Assembly: GCA_049965715.1 (NCBI GenBank)
Contig: JBMFWA010000004.1
Coordinates: forward strand, 1 to 64,000
Direction of reading: 5' to 3'
DNA length: 64,000 bases
Source: JAKAFX01 sp049965715
GTDB lineage: Archaea; Thermoplasmatota; Thermoplasmata; Thermoplasmatales; Thermoplasmataceae
The notes under the pieces were generated by a model that was given only the letters and a program-made list of their open reading frames with translations, searched no databases and was not told where the DNA came from. The translations under genes and the position numbers were made by a program. This document shows, one piece after another, positions 1 to 8,687 of this stretch; positions within the stretch are counted from its first letter, which is position 1; each line of letters opens with the position of its first letter.

Positions 1-950
1 GGTACAACTTCAATGCAGAGGTCAACATGACAATGGCAGCATCGGCATTCACCGGAATCAACATGCCAAGTGATCTGTTCAGCGTTCCACTGGTAAGGAA
101 AGCATTCGCATATGCGTATAACTACGCTTACTATCTCAAGGACCAGGAAGGCAACCCTGCGTATCCGAACACCATATTCGCTTACGGATACGCAGGCATG
201 CTTCCGGCAGGAATGCTTTACTCACAGAGCATTGCACAGCTCAACAACACTACAAGTGGAGTTCCATACTACAACATGACCCTTGCAAAGATGTACTGGC
301 AGGAATTTCTGCACAGCCCAGATGCGGCCAAGATGGGAATAAGTGCTTCAGGAATGTATAAGGGCGCGATGCTTGATATCCCCATAATAACGTTCTCTCC
401 TGACCCACAGGATGAGGAGGGAGCGACCACATGGGGCACATCCCTGGCAATCATGATGGGCTATGGATCATCTGCATTCACGCAGTTCCCGGCATCGCCT
501 GTTCCATTCGCTATAGAACTGGGCTACATGGTCTTTGGGTCAAACCCGATGCCAATATACGAGCTTGGCTGGGCTCCTGACTACCCGTATCCTAGCGACT
601 ACATGGGGCCAATGGCAGATCCTGCTCCTGCTTCTCTGTACCCAGGAGCAAACGGAATGTTCCCGCAGTTCATCAGCACTGTGAACACCACCGAATCTCA
701 TATACTGAACAGCATGTCGGAAATATTCAACGAGAGCCAGACAGCAGCCAGTCCAGCACTAGCAGAAATGCTGTACCACCAGCTCAATGAGCAGCTGATA
801 AACATGACATTCTACGTCTACCTGTTCCAGGCACCTGAATTCACAATAGCAGCAAGCAGCATCAACCAGGCAAAACTGGTGCAGTACCAGGAAAATGTCA
901 TGATAGGCGGTGGCGGGGATCTCCTGTACAACCTGATAAGCTATACATAA
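1..950 (+). CDS. Peptide ABC transporter substrate-binding protein, C-terminal part (5' end outside window)
   Basis: The reading frame is open from base 3 and the gene begins before the window. The visible roughly 315 residues look like the C-terminal lobe of an SBP_bac_5 (DppA/OppA-type) extracellular binding protein: a VRKAFAYAYNY segment matches the family's conserved 'R-A-x-x-Y-A-x-x' helix, and the chain is rich in aromatic residues, Pro and Asn. NxS/T sequons (for example NNTT and NMT) suit an exported, possibly glycosylated protein. It would capture peptides for the permeases and ATPases encoded at 1836-7073, although an 885-nt gap and a T-run separate it from them, so it is probably transcribed separately. 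Family assignment is fairly sure; the ligand is inferred. Confidence 0.8.
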   Translation, partial: YNFNAEVNMTMAASAFTGINMPSDLFSVPLVRKAFAYAYNYAYYLKDQEGNPAYPNTIFAYGYAGMLPAGMLYSQSIAQLNNTTSGVPYYNMTLAKMYWQEFLHSPDAAKMGISASGMYKGAMLDIPIITFSPDPQDEEGATTWGTSLAIMMGYGSSAFTQFPASPVPFAIELGYMVFGSNPMPIYELGWAPDYPYPSDYMGPMADPAPASLYPGANGMFPQFISTVNTTESHILNSMSEIFNESQTAASPALAEMLYHQLNEQLINMTFYVYLFQAPEFTIAASSINQAKLVQYQENVMIGGGGDLLYNLISYT

Positions 951-963
951 TGCTTATCACCAA

Positions 964-980
964 AATTTTTATTTTTTTTA
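964..980 (+). terminator. T-run after the substrate-binding protein gene
   Basis: Fourteen bases after the stop codon the + strand has two T-runs, T5 then A then T7, without a clear stem. Oligo-T tracts are the usual archaeal intrinsic termination signal, so this probably ends the binding-protein transcript. Confidence 0.5.
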
Positions 981-1720
981 AATTTTCATTGCTTTTTTGT
1001 TGCAGTATTATTTCAGATACAAATTCTGAAGTCTGTTAAAAGTATGGATTAAATGAAATTTCAAGAATCGTGTCTTCCTGACGGCTGTGTCTGCCCGATC
1101 TTCGTTATCTTCACGAAGGAATGATTTATTCCCCATAGCAGGAAATAGATCGCACACTCTGGCATGCCCGTGGTTCTCGGTAAGGACTAACCGACGGCGC
1201 TGGAGAATTATCTCAGCGAATCAGCATTTCCCGGGCAACATTGTATCATGGGACATTTAACAATTCATATTCGGTGTCATATGGGAATTCATTGTAGGCA
1301 GTGTTTTTAAAGGAGAGAGTGAACACCACTTCCCTGAAGATTTGAGTAATAAGCGTAGAACCCCATAAATAGTCGTCAGAACGAAGTATTACCAAAAGCT
1401 GGAGAGGAATATTCAGAAAATCCGTATAGTGTTGAGTGTGATTCGTGGCATGATGTAAAGTCAAATTGTTGTTGATATTACAGATTATTTAATTTTCAGT
1501 AGAGCAGAATAGATCCTCTCCTAACCAACTGGCACCATATCCGCCACGACTTTCATAATCTGCAGATAAGGCTTCTCAGGCAGACTTCAAATTATATTCA
1601 TAATTGATGATCGACATGTTCCTGATATTTCATCTGGCGGTAGATGCTATGATCAGGTTTTCCCAAAATAATCGATTTCAGATTGAACTCTTACAGGAGA
1701 TGAGAACTTAATCTGCCAAA
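981..1720. other. Long gene-poor gap, possibly decayed sequence
   Basis: About 740 nt between the substrate-binding protein and the permease genes carry no convincing gene. A 72-codon minus-strand frame at 1246-1464 has no recognisable motif. A 43-codon minus-strand frame reading through roughly 1000-1130 (begins MGNKSFLRED) is also unrecognised. The stretch may hold worn remnants of inserted DNA, but I could not identify an element or inverted ends. Confidence 0.4.
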
Positions 1721-1722
1721 CG

Positions 1723-1732
1723 CTTTATATAA
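1723..1732 (+). promoter_or_regulatory. TATA box upstream of a short leader frame and dppB
   Basis: TTTATATAAC-like sequence centred near 1727, about 30 nt before the ATG at 1757. The spacing suits a leaderless archaeal transcript starting at the short frame that precedes the permease gene. Confidence 0.5.
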
Positions 1733-1756
1733 CTGGCACATCTTTTTGGGGAAGAT

Positions 1757-1834
1757 ATGCTTCGAACACTGACCAGGATACCGGAAGACTTCAGAAAAAG
1801 ATTATATACCGTAGTTTTGATAAGGTTCGGATAA
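1757..1834 (+). CDS. Possible 25-codon leader peptide before dppB
   Basis: ATG at 1757 opens a 25-codon frame (starts MLRTLTRIPEDFRKRL, ends in Gly-TAA) whose stop codon lies one base before the ATG of the first permease gene. The frame is basic at its start and hydrophobic near its end. Its ATG sits about 30 nt after a good TATA box, which favours real translation. It could couple translation to the permease, or be chance, because a second TATA-like site at 1800-1808 could drive the permease directly. Confidence 0.3.
   Translation: MLRTLTRIPEDFRKRLYTVVLIRFG
1800..1808 (+). promoter_or_regulatory. Second TATA-like box before dppB
   Basis: GATTATATACC-like sequence centred near 1804, about 32 nt before the permease ATG at 1836. 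It offers an alternative leaderless start for the transporter operon and overlaps the short leader frame. Confidence 0.45.
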
Positions 1835-1835
1835 A

Positions 1836-2927
1836 ATGGAATTGAGATATTTCATCATCAGGCGTCTGCTTCTTCTGATTCCTACCATACTTGGTCTTAC
1901 CATATTTGTCTTCATTCTAATGTGGGCATACGGTCCTTCAAACCTTGTTGGGCCATACCTCAGCCAGAAAGGAGATCGGGCTACACAGATTATCTACTGG
2001 GAGAACTATCTCGGCATTTATCCGTCAGATCCTGTCCTGACCTATTTCCACTATTTGGGAAATCTTCTCAGTGGTAACTGGGGTATCGTAGGTGGAACAT
2101 TCTTCCTTCCATTCAGCAATGTTCTTACTGATATTGAAATATTCTTTCCCAACACCATTCAATTAGCCATTGGGGCTTCCATACTATCAATACTCATAGC
2201 CATTCCACTTGGGACATACGTTGGATCAAGACCAAATTCTGCGGTTGACTCCGCTGCCAGAATATTTTCACTATCTGGATATGCCATGCCTGCTTTCTGG
2301 CTTGCCTATCTCCTTATCCTTTTGCTGGGCATCGGTGTGAGTCCAATAGGATTCCTGGGCTGGACTGGTAACGGGCTAGTCCTTACTCCGGGTGCCCCAT
2401 CGTGGCAGGGTATCACAATAAATGGCACTCCAACTGCTCTCACGAGCCCTACGCACATACTTATTATCGATGCCCTTTTGCACGGTGACCTCCATCTCTT
2501 CCTCAGGGGCATCAATTTCATCATCCTGCCTGTTCTTACACTGACATATGGTATTCTTGCAGGAATACTGAGGTTTGTCAGGGCTGGAATGGTGGATACC
2601 TCGAACCAGGAGTTCATAAAGACCGCCCGCGCCAAGGGGGTGCCTGAGAATGTCATAATCAAGAAGCATATACGGAAGAACGCTCTTCTTCCGACTGTTA
2701 CAGTTATGGGACTGCTCATATCCGGATTACTCGGAGGTGTAGTGGTTGTCGAGGAGGTATTCACATATTATGGAATAGGTTATCTGCTTGTTCAGGCGGC
2801 TACGCCGAGCAGTTTGCAGGTTTGGCTGATAATGGGTTCCACCATAATATTTGGTATAATCCTTGTTCTCACCAACCTTATAGTGGACATAATATATGCT
2901 TACATGGACCCAAGAATCAGGTATTGA
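1836..2927 (+). CDS. dppB: Peptide ABC transporter permease, DppB/OppB type
   Basis: A 363-residue polytopic membrane protein of the BPD_transp_1 family. The N-terminus has the DppB-style RRLLLLIPTILGLTIFVF first helix, and the cytoplasmic EAA-type coupling loop is visible as EFIKTARAKGVPENVIIKKH near residues 263-282, where the ATPase docks. A long external loop between helices 1 and 2 and a later insertion (around residues 170-215) are usual for this family. It heads a run of four transporter genes on the same strand; the next gene begins 16 nt after the stop. It should form the translocation channel with the DppC-like partner. Confidence 0.92.
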   Translation: MELRYFIIRRLLLLIPTILGLTIFVFILMWAYGPSNLVGPYLSQKGDRATQIIYWENYLGIYPSDPVLTYFHYLGNLLSGNWGIVGGTFFLPFSNVLTDIEIFFPNTIQLAIGASILSILIAIPLGTYVGSRPNSAVDSAARIFSLSGYAMPAFWLAYLLILLLGIGVSPIGFLGWTGNGLVLTPGAPSWQGITINGTPTALTSPTHILIIDALLHGDLHLFLRGINFIILPVLTLTYGILAGILRFVRAGMVDTSNQEFIKTARAKGVPENVIIKKHIRKNALLPTVTVMGLLISGLLGGVVVVEEVFTYYGIGYLLVQAATPSSLQVWLIMGSTIIFGIILVLTNLIVDIIYAYMDPRIRY

Positions 2928-2943
2928 GAAAGGTGTTTGAAAA

Positions 2944-3951
2944 ATGACCGAAGTAAATATAAGTCCGGGCTCAGTTTCCCAGAAAGCCGATATTGAGGCT
3001 GCCAGACACCCAAGGGTGGAGCAGTTCAAAGAAACATTCAGAATGCTCCTCAGGAATAAGGGTGGGCTGGTGGGCATGATTATAGTGATACTCTTCTACT
3101 TAATTGCTATACTTGATGCTGTATATCCTGCTTATCTGGGTGTAGCACATGATGTTACGCTGTCAAACTTCATACCAAAATCCGCTACTGGACCAGGGGG
3201 GGCCTATTCATTCATCCCACCGTACTCTCCGGGTTTTTCGCATGGTTGGGGGTACATCCTCGGAGGAGGAACATGGAATATTCCGCTGCTTGCTACGATG
3301 CTGGCAGCAATGAAGTTTGATCTAGGTTATTCCACACTGATTGTTGGGCTCGGGGCCCTTATTGGAGTAACACTTGGAACAGTATCTGCATACCTTGGAG
3401 GAATCCTTGATGAAATAATGATGAGAATCACAGACATTTTCTTCAGCGTGCCCTTCATAGTTCTGGCAGTGGCAATAACTGCAATACTTGGCCATAACTA
3501 CAATGCCCTGGTGTATGCACTGATCATCATATGGTGGCCTATTTACGCAAGGCTTTCCAGAAGTCTTGCGCTGCAAACAAAATCTCTCAATTACATAGAG
3601 GCTGCGCGTGCAGCTGGGTCATCCAAGGTAAGAAATATATTTGTGCACATTATTCCAAACGTTCTTTCACCGGCATTCGTCCAGGTCTCACTTGATATCG
3701 GGACGATAATATTGATTTTTGCAACACTTGACTTCCTAGGGGTACTTTACATAAATGCTTTTCTAGGCCCGCCCGAACTGGGCCTGCTCATTACGCTTGG
3801 AGTCGGTGGAGGAGGTGCTCCAGATTACCTCATGACCGGGCAGTGGTGGATATTCCTGTTTCCTGGGCTGATGCTCCTGCTCTTCACCGTATCCGCAAAC
3901 CTTTTTGGAGACGGGTTGCGAGATGTTCTCGATCCCAAACTGAGGAGATAA
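2944..3951 (+). CDS. dppC: Peptide ABC transporter permease, DppC/OppC type
   Basis: A 335-residue second permease of the peptide/nickel class. A cytoplasmic N-terminus of about 35 residues precedes the first membrane helix (GGLVGMIIVILFYLIAI). The coupling loop reads YIEAARAAGSSKVRNIFVH near residues 216-234, followed by IIPNVLSP, the hallmark of DppC proteins. A long extracytoplasmic loop follows helix 1. It lies 16 nt after dppB and 6 nt before the first ATPase gene, so all are surely one operon. It pairs with the DppB-like protein. Confidence 0.92.
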   Translation: MTEVNISPGSVSQKADIEAARHPRVEQFKETFRMLLRNKGGLVGMIIVILFYLIAILDAVYPAYLGVAHDVTLSNFIPKSATGPGGAYSFIPPYSPGFSHGWGYILGGGTWNIPLLATMLAAMKFDLGYSTLIVGLGALIGVTLGTVSAYLGGILDEIMMRITDIFFSVPFIVLAVAITAILGHNYNALVYALIIIWWPIYARLSRSLALQTKSLNYIEAARAAGSSKVRNIFVHIIPNVLSPAFVQVSLDIGTIILIFATLDFLGVLYINAFLGPPELGLLITLGVGGGGAPDYLMTGQWWIFLFPGLMLLLFTVSANLFGDGLRDVLDPKLRR

Positions 3952-3957
3952 ATCATT

Positions 3958-5532
3958 ATGACAGAAGAGCTAATTGAAGAACAAAAAGCTGATTCTGTGA
4001 AGATGGAGAACGTGAAAACAAGGTTCTTCACTTCGCGCGGAATTGTAAAGGCAATAGACGACCTGTCTTTCGAGATAAAGGTTGGAGAGAAATACGGACT
4101 TGTGGGTGAAAGCGGAAGCGGAAAGAGTGTCACTGCCACGTCTGTTATGGATCTCATCCCAGATCCCCCTGGCCGTATAATCCGGGGAAAGGTATTCATT
4201 GACGGTTTCAACATACTTACCGATCTGCCTAAACTTGTCAAGATCAACGTCAGGTCGGAGACGGACGTGAGGGTAAAGAGGAACAAACGTGCAATCAAGA
4301 AGCATAATTACATTCTATCCGGTATCAGGGGCAAAAAGGTCTCCATGATATTTCAGGAACCATTTCTGTCACTTAACCCCGTCCTCACCATAGGAGACCA
4401 GATTGAAGAGGCAATACTCCTGCACAGCAGGGTTTCTATAGCAGATTCTCTGATCAAAAGGGAAACATTGAGCCAAAAACAGGTCGAAACCATAGTGGAC
4501 AGCCTGGTTTCACAACCGGACATACCTACAAGGAAGGAACTGATACACAACTGGTGTACAGAGAATGGAGTTCCAGATCTGGAATCGAAGATCAATGATC
4601 TGATCGAGAACTCCAGTGACAGGGATTTTATTGTTCGGGAGGCAGTGCAGTTGGCACTGGGCGAGAAGGAAGGTCTTCTGCTCGACGATCTGTACCTGGC
4701 AAGGGACTACTATGCCACGCAGGATAAGCTTCATGATCTCAACCTTGAATATCTGAATTATGAGGCGAATGGAAATGAGGCGAAAGCGAGTGATATCTCA
4801 AATAAGATAAAGGACCTCGAGGTTAGACTGAGGAGTGAATTCTTCAGCTACAGGATAAGATTGAAACTTTTCAAGAAGAAATACGACAAACCATTTGTTA
4901 AAGTAGCAGCCAGAAGGGCACTTGAGCTATTAAAAGAGGTCAACATCGCCGGGGCGGAGAGAGTGCTGGATTCCTACCCCCATGAACTCAGCGGCGGGAT
5001 GCTCCAGAGGGCTATGATTGCGATGGCTCTTTCTTCCAATCCCAGAGTGCTTATTGCAGATGAGCCCACAACCGCGCTTGACGTAACAACCCAGGCCCAG
5101 ATTCTGGATCTGATAAAGGACGTAAACCAGAGAAACCAGACCTCTGTTCTGTTCATCACACATGATCTTGCTGTCATAGCAGAAATGTGTGACAGGGTTG
5201 GCGTGATGTATGGCGGGAACCTTGTGGAAGAGGCCAAGGTTATTGATATCTTCAGGGATGCCAAACATCCATATACAACAGGACTGCTCAATGCGATTCC
5301 TCGTGCGGAGAGGAGATTTGAAAAGTCTGCCAGGCTCGAGTCGATACCTGGCAGTGTGCCGAACCTTATTTCTCCACCTTCTGGATGCAGGTTTCACCCA
5401 AGGTGCAAATTCAGGATGGATGTATGTTCGGAGAGGAAACCAAAATTGATCGAAATTGAAAAGGACCACAAAGTAGCCTGTTTCCTTTATTCTGATGAAT
5501 ACGAGGAAGTGAAAGAGGAGGAGGTTCCATAA
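3958..5532 (+). CDS. dppD: Peptide ABC transporter ATPase, DppD type with large insertion
   Basis: A 524-residue ABC ATPase. Walker A GESGSGKS is at residues 50-57, Q-loop Gln at 133, signature LSGG at 344-347, Walker B VLIADEP at 364-370 and the switch His at 402. The oligopeptide-type C-terminal tail has four cysteines (about 477, 483, 490, 508) that bind a cluster or metal in this family. Between Q-loop and signature there are about 210 residues, roughly 150 more than in ordinary DppD; the extra part is charged, rich in Glu, Lys and Leu and probably helical. Its stop codon shares a base with the start of the next ATPase gene (TAATG). Confidence 0.92.
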   Translation: MTEELIEEQKADSVKMENVKTRFFTSRGIVKAIDDLSFEIKVGEKYGLVGESGSGKSVTATSVMDLIPDPPGRIIRGKVFIDGFNILTDLPKLVKINVRSETDVRVKRNKRAIKKHNYILSGIRGKKVSMIFQEPFLSLNPVLTIGDQIEEAILLHSRVSIADSLIKRETLSQKQVETIVDSLVSQPDIPTRKELIHNWCTENGVPDLESKINDLIENSSDRDFIVREAVQLALGEKEGLLLDDLYLARDYYATQDKLHDLNLEYLNYEANGNEAKASDISNKIKDLEVRLRSEFFSYRIRLKLFKKKYDKPFVKVAARRALELLKEVNIAGAERVLDSYPHELSGGMLQRAMIAMALSSNPRVLIADEPTTALDVTTQAQILDLIKDVNQRNQTSVLFITHDLAVIAEMCDRVGVMYGGNLVEEAKVIDIFRDAKHPYTTGLLNAIPRAERRFEKSARLESIPGSVPNLISPPSGCRFHPRCKFRMDVCSERKPKLIEIEKDHKVACFLYSDEYEEVKEEEVP

Positions 5533-7073
5533 TGGAAGTCACCGGAGAATCACAATCAAACACGCAAGTTCAAACTGGATACGAAGACTGCAAATGCCCT
5601 GCTCACGCAGAAAGGGGAGAGAACATACTCCTTTATGTTACAGGATTGAAGAAATTCTTTCCAATAAGTTCTGGACTTGGGAGAGCGAAAGGTTATGTCA
5701 GGGCTCTGGATGATGTCACGTTTACGCTGAGGGAGGGAGAATCCCTGGGGGTAGTCGGGGAAACCGGATGCGGCAAAACGACACTCGGCAGAACAGTTCT
5801 TAATCTGATTTCAGCGACAGATGGCGAGGTTTATTTCAATCTTCCACAGGAAGAAATGACCAGTGCAATACACCTGGAATATACTGTGAGACAGATGCTG
5901 GACCAGGGAAAGGATCCTGAAAAGGACGCGAAGCTGAAAGGGTTAATGGGAGAACTTTCCAAAGTAAGGAAGAAGTATTCGCTCACAAGGATGAGCTCCA
6001 GGGAAATGATGAAGGTAAGAAAATACATGCAGCCTGTCTTTCAGGACCCTTTCAGCTCTCTCGATCCAAGGAAGCTCATAAAGGACACTGTGGGAGAACC
6101 AATGAAAGTGCTCCTGAAGATGAACGCCTCTGATATCCTGAAGAAGGAGAAGGAAATAATAGATGAAATTGGTCTCAGCGAGGATCATCTGTACAGGTAT
6201 CCGCATGAATTCAGTGGAGGTCAGAGGCAGCGCATAGGTATTGCAAGGGCCATATCCATAGAGCCTAAACTGCTTGTTCTTGACGAACCAACATCTGCCC
6301 TTGACGTTTCGGTTCAGGCCCAGATACTGAATATACTCAGGGACTTGCAAAACAGGAGGGGTCTTTCATACCTCTTCATATCTCACCATCTGAATGTCAT
6401 AAGAATGATGGCAGACCGTGTGATGGTCATGTATCTTGGTAAACTGGTTGAACTGACAAGCACAGAGGAGCTCTTCACTGACATGCTTCACCCTTACACA
6501 AAAGCCCTTCTTTCAGCAATACCAATACCGGACCCGGAGGCAAAAATTGTCAGGACGATCCTGAAAGGTGAGATACCCAACCCTTCAGATCCGCCCAAGG
6601 GATGCTATTTCCATCCCAGATGCCCGGTTGCAATGAGGAACTGTGGATGGTCTCCCAGGGACCTTGCTGAACCTGTCAGATCCATGCTTGATCCAATCAG
6701 GAACCCGGAGGCTGAAGATATAAAGAACGTTGAGGAGATAATAACAGAGGAGAGCGAGAATATACTTCAGATAAAGTTTGCAGAGGGAATAACGACAGAC
6801 GAAAAGACACTGCAGCTTGTAAAGGATCTGATTGAGAAGGAATCACTGCAGGAAGGAGGCATAGTATTCAAGGCCATAGATACCGTGGCCAGGAGCGATG
6901 CTGGAAATTCAATAATCATCAAGATGATAAAGCCGGACACCCCTCAGCTCAAGGAGGTCAGGAGAGGACACTACGTTTCCTGCCTGATATACAACTACAA
7001 CTACTTCGATCAGGAGGAGCAGTCCAAAGAGTCTTATGCAGAATCCCAGGAAGCCTATCCAGATAACCAGTAG
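5532..7073 (+). CDS. dppF: Peptide ABC transporter ATPase, DppF type with insertions
   Basis: A 513-residue partner ATPase. Walker A GETGCGKT is at residues 76-83, Q-loop Gln at 171, signature FSGG at 227-230 (preceded by the DppF-like RYPHE), Walker B LLVLDEP at 247-253. Two stretches are longer than normal: about 40 extra residues between Walker A and Q-loop, and about 90 extra between the third (371) and fourth (484) cysteine of the C-terminal Cys motif. The N-terminus carries an additional CKCPAH segment. It overlaps the DppD stop by one base, implying coupled translation and a heterodimeric motor. Confidence 0.92.
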   Translation: MEVTGESQSNTQVQTGYEDCKCPAHAERGENILLYVTGLKKFFPISSGLGRAKGYVRALDDVTFTLREGESLGVVGETGCGKTTLGRTVLNLISATDGEVYFNLPQEEMTSAIHLEYTVRQMLDQGKDPEKDAKLKGLMGELSKVRKKYSLTRMSSREMMKVRKYMQPVFQDPFSSLDPRKLIKDTVGEPMKVLLKMNASDILKKEKEIIDEIGLSEDHLYRYPHEFSGGQRQRIGIARAISIEPKLLVLDEPTSALDVSVQAQILNILRDLQNRRGLSYLFISHHLNVIRMMADRVMVMYLGKLVELTSTEELFTDMLHPYTKALLSAIPIPDPEAKIVRTILKGEIPNPSDPPKGCYFHPRCPVAMRNCGWSPRDLAEPVRSMLDPIRNPEAEDIKNVEEIITEESENILQIKFAEGITTDEKTLQLVKDLIEKESLQEGGIVFKAIDTVARSDAGNSIIIKMIKPDTPQLKEVRRGHYVSCLIYNYNYFDQEEQSKESYAESQEAYPDNQ

Positions 7074-7443
7074 GTCGCTTGCAGACAGACTCCCTTCCGA
7101 GATCAGTTCAAGGGATATGTCGCGGAGCGAACTGCTCTTCTACATTTTCTTTCCATTTGCAAGGTATTCATATATAATCGGATGTGTCTTCTTCGACGTA
7201 CTTATAATATCCCAGCTTTATCTTATTATCCCGGGAATAAGATATGTGATGACCATTCTCTCTCTATATGAGCCATCATTCAATTTTTTCACTTTCCTGT
7301 TTTTCATGCAGGATGCTGTACTGATGTCAGTGTTCATATATCTCGAAGGGGTCTTTTATTCCAGGAAATTGAGCAAGAGAATAGAGGAAGACCGGATAAT
7401 AGCCATACTGGAAAGAAAATCAAAGCACAAAATAATCGAATAA
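7036..7443 (+). CDS. Small membrane protein at the end of the peptide transporter operon
   Basis: Unrecognised protein of up to 135 residues. Hydrophobic segments around residues 35-70 and 80-105 suggest three membrane helices, followed by a basic tail ending in a Lys/Arg-rich stretch. The longest frame starts inside dppF (38-nt overlap); an in-frame ATG at 7117 would give a 108-residue protein without overlap and still include every membrane segment, so either start is possible. Its stop codon directly abuts the stop of the convergent acetyltransferase gene. Position suggests an accessory transporter protein, but no function is known. Confidence 0.6.
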   Translation: MQNPRKPIQITSRSLADRLPSEISSRDMSRSELLFYIFFPFARYSYIIGCVFFDVLIISQLYLIIPGIRYVMTILSLYEPSFNFFTFLFFMQDAVLMSVFIYLEGVFYSRKLSKRIEEDRIIAILERKSKHKIIE

Positions 7444-7965
7444 TCACCCAATCCATAAGGACATCATGACGTCGTCCGCATAATTGCCGTCAATTAAGAA
7501 CTGCCTCTTCTTGACTCCTTCCACCTCAAAGCCATTTTTCCGATAGGTTTCAATGGCGCCCGTGTTAGAGGAAAAGACCTCAAGATTGATCTTCTGGATC
7601 TCCCTTGTTCTCGCCCATTCTATTGCGCTCTTTATCATCCTGGATCCGAGCCCCTTGTGCCTGTGGCCGTTCATAATTGCTATGCCAAGCTGTGCTGTAT
7701 GCCTGTTTTTCTTGTACATTCCCCTCTGAAGGGTCAGGACACCGACAATAATCCCATCCTGCTCGCAAACAAGTGTCAGGTCCTCCGGATTTCTTATTCT
7801 TTCCTGTTCTCCCCTCTCGCTCCAGAGATAATATTCACTGACCAGGTAAATCCTTTCATCCATAACGCTCTGCATACAATGGATTATGCCCTTCGCGTCG
7901 GACGGTCTGGCAATCCTTATCTGATAATCGCCGGATTCTTCCTGCTCAGATCTTCTCCATATCAC
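7444..7965 (-). CDS. GNAT family N-acetyltransferase
   Basis: A 173-residue single-domain GNAT protein. The acetyl-CoA binding motif A appears as RHKGLGSRMIKSAIEWA around residues 105-121 (R-x-x-G-x-G), followed by the motif B segment INLEVFSSNTGAIETYRKNGFE. It most resembles the RimI/SpeG-like group that acetylates protein N-termini or amines; the substrate cannot be told from sequence. It is convergent with the membrane protein gene (adjacent stop codons) and lies 18 nt downstream of an HTH gene on the same strand. Confidence 0.85.
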   Translation of the reverse strand: MIWRRSEQEESGDYQIRIARPSDAKGIIHCMQSVMDERIYLVSEYYLWSERGEQERIRNPEDLTLVCEQDGIIVGVLTLQRGMYKKNRHTAQLGIAIMNGHRHKGLGSRMIKSAIEWARTREIQKINLEVFSSNTGAIETYRKNGFEVEGVKKRQFLIDGNYADDVMMSLWIG

Positions 7966-7983
7966 TTATCCACCTGCAATAGT

Positions 7984-8316
7984 CTATCCGGAAAGAAGCT
8001 TCTCCAGATCCTCGTAAACCTCGGCAAACTCTTCGGAAAGCTTCCTCACCCTGTCCAGTATGGCAGTCCGGCTCTCAATGAAATCAGGTGAGAGGATTGC
8101 TCCGCTGGCTGACGGTTCAATAACACTGTCCCTTTCAAGGATCCTGAGAGAGTATCTCACCTTGTGTTCAGGCAGGCCGGTCTCTCTTGAAAGTTTGATT
8201 ATACCAACTGGTTGTTCGTTTGTGAGTATCTTTATTATGGAAATATGCCGTTTCAGTGTCTCCATCGCGTTTTCCAGCTCCTTAAGAAGCGACTCACCAC
8301 TCTCGGTCATCAGCAT
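7984..8316 (-). CDS. Winged-helix transcriptional regulator, predicted
   Basis: A 110-residue protein with an N-terminal helix, a winged helix-turn-helix around residues 25-75 (ILTNEQPVGIIKLSRETGLP, then HKVRYSLRILE), and a C-terminal acidic coiled segment of about 35 residues that could dimerise. This is a common small archaeal regulator form. The gene precedes the GNAT gene by 18 nt and is probably co-transcribed with it. The target is unknown. Start at 8316; an alternative ATG two codons later is equally possible. Confidence 0.7.
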   Translation of the reverse strand: MLMTESGESLLKELENAMETLKRHISIIKILTNEQPVGIIKLSRETGLPEHKVRYSLRILERDSVIEPSASGAILSPDFIESRTAILDRVRKLSEEFAEVYEDLEKLLSG

Positions 8317-8376
8317 GAATAGTTCAACTCCTTAATTTATCTTTCACTCAATTCCGGCATTCGTATGCCAGACGGG

Positions 8377-8616
8377 TCATCGACTCCCACTGAGGGGGAA
8401 TGGAAAGATTATGTTCCCCTGATATTTAATCGAGAAATCCTGTTCGTACCCTATCATGTTCTTTATGATATCCATCCTCTTTTTGATATATTCATCATAT
8501 CTCGAGGGATCAGAGGAAAGTTTCTGAAGATCTCTCGCAACTCTTATCAGTGAAACCTGGAGCCTTATCTGAAATCGCCTGTCCTCATCAAATTTATCAA
8601 GGTCAAACTCCTTCAT
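8377..8616 (-). CDS. Hypothetical small helical protein
   Basis: No family recognised. The longest frame would begin at 8676, inside the opposing rtcB start region, so the in-frame ATG at 8616 (MKEFDLDKFDE) is preferred, giving 79 residues. The protein is highly charged with a central helical stretch (RLQVSLIRVARDLQKL, then a Tyr/Lys-rich segment) and no membrane helix or Cys motif. It is divergent from rtcB and may share the intergenic promoter region with it. Confidence 0.5.
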   Translation of the reverse strand: MKEFDLDKFDEDRRFQIRLQVSLIRVARDLQKLSSDPSRYDEYIKKRMDIIKNMIGYEQDFSIKYQGNIIFPFPLSGSR

Positions 8617-8687
8617 GAAACTATATTCAATGGTCGCTAATAAAATAATTAACAGATCAGATGATGACTGGGGCACCGGTAGTAAAA

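Noticed and set aside
1246..1464. A 72-codon minus-strand frame in the gap before dppB
   Set aside because: No promoter, no recognisable motif and a composition unlike neighbouring proteins; treated as non-coding.
4930..5469. A 179-codon minus-strand frame within dppD
   Set aside because: Antisense shadow of conserved ATPase motifs; no promoter or family similarity.
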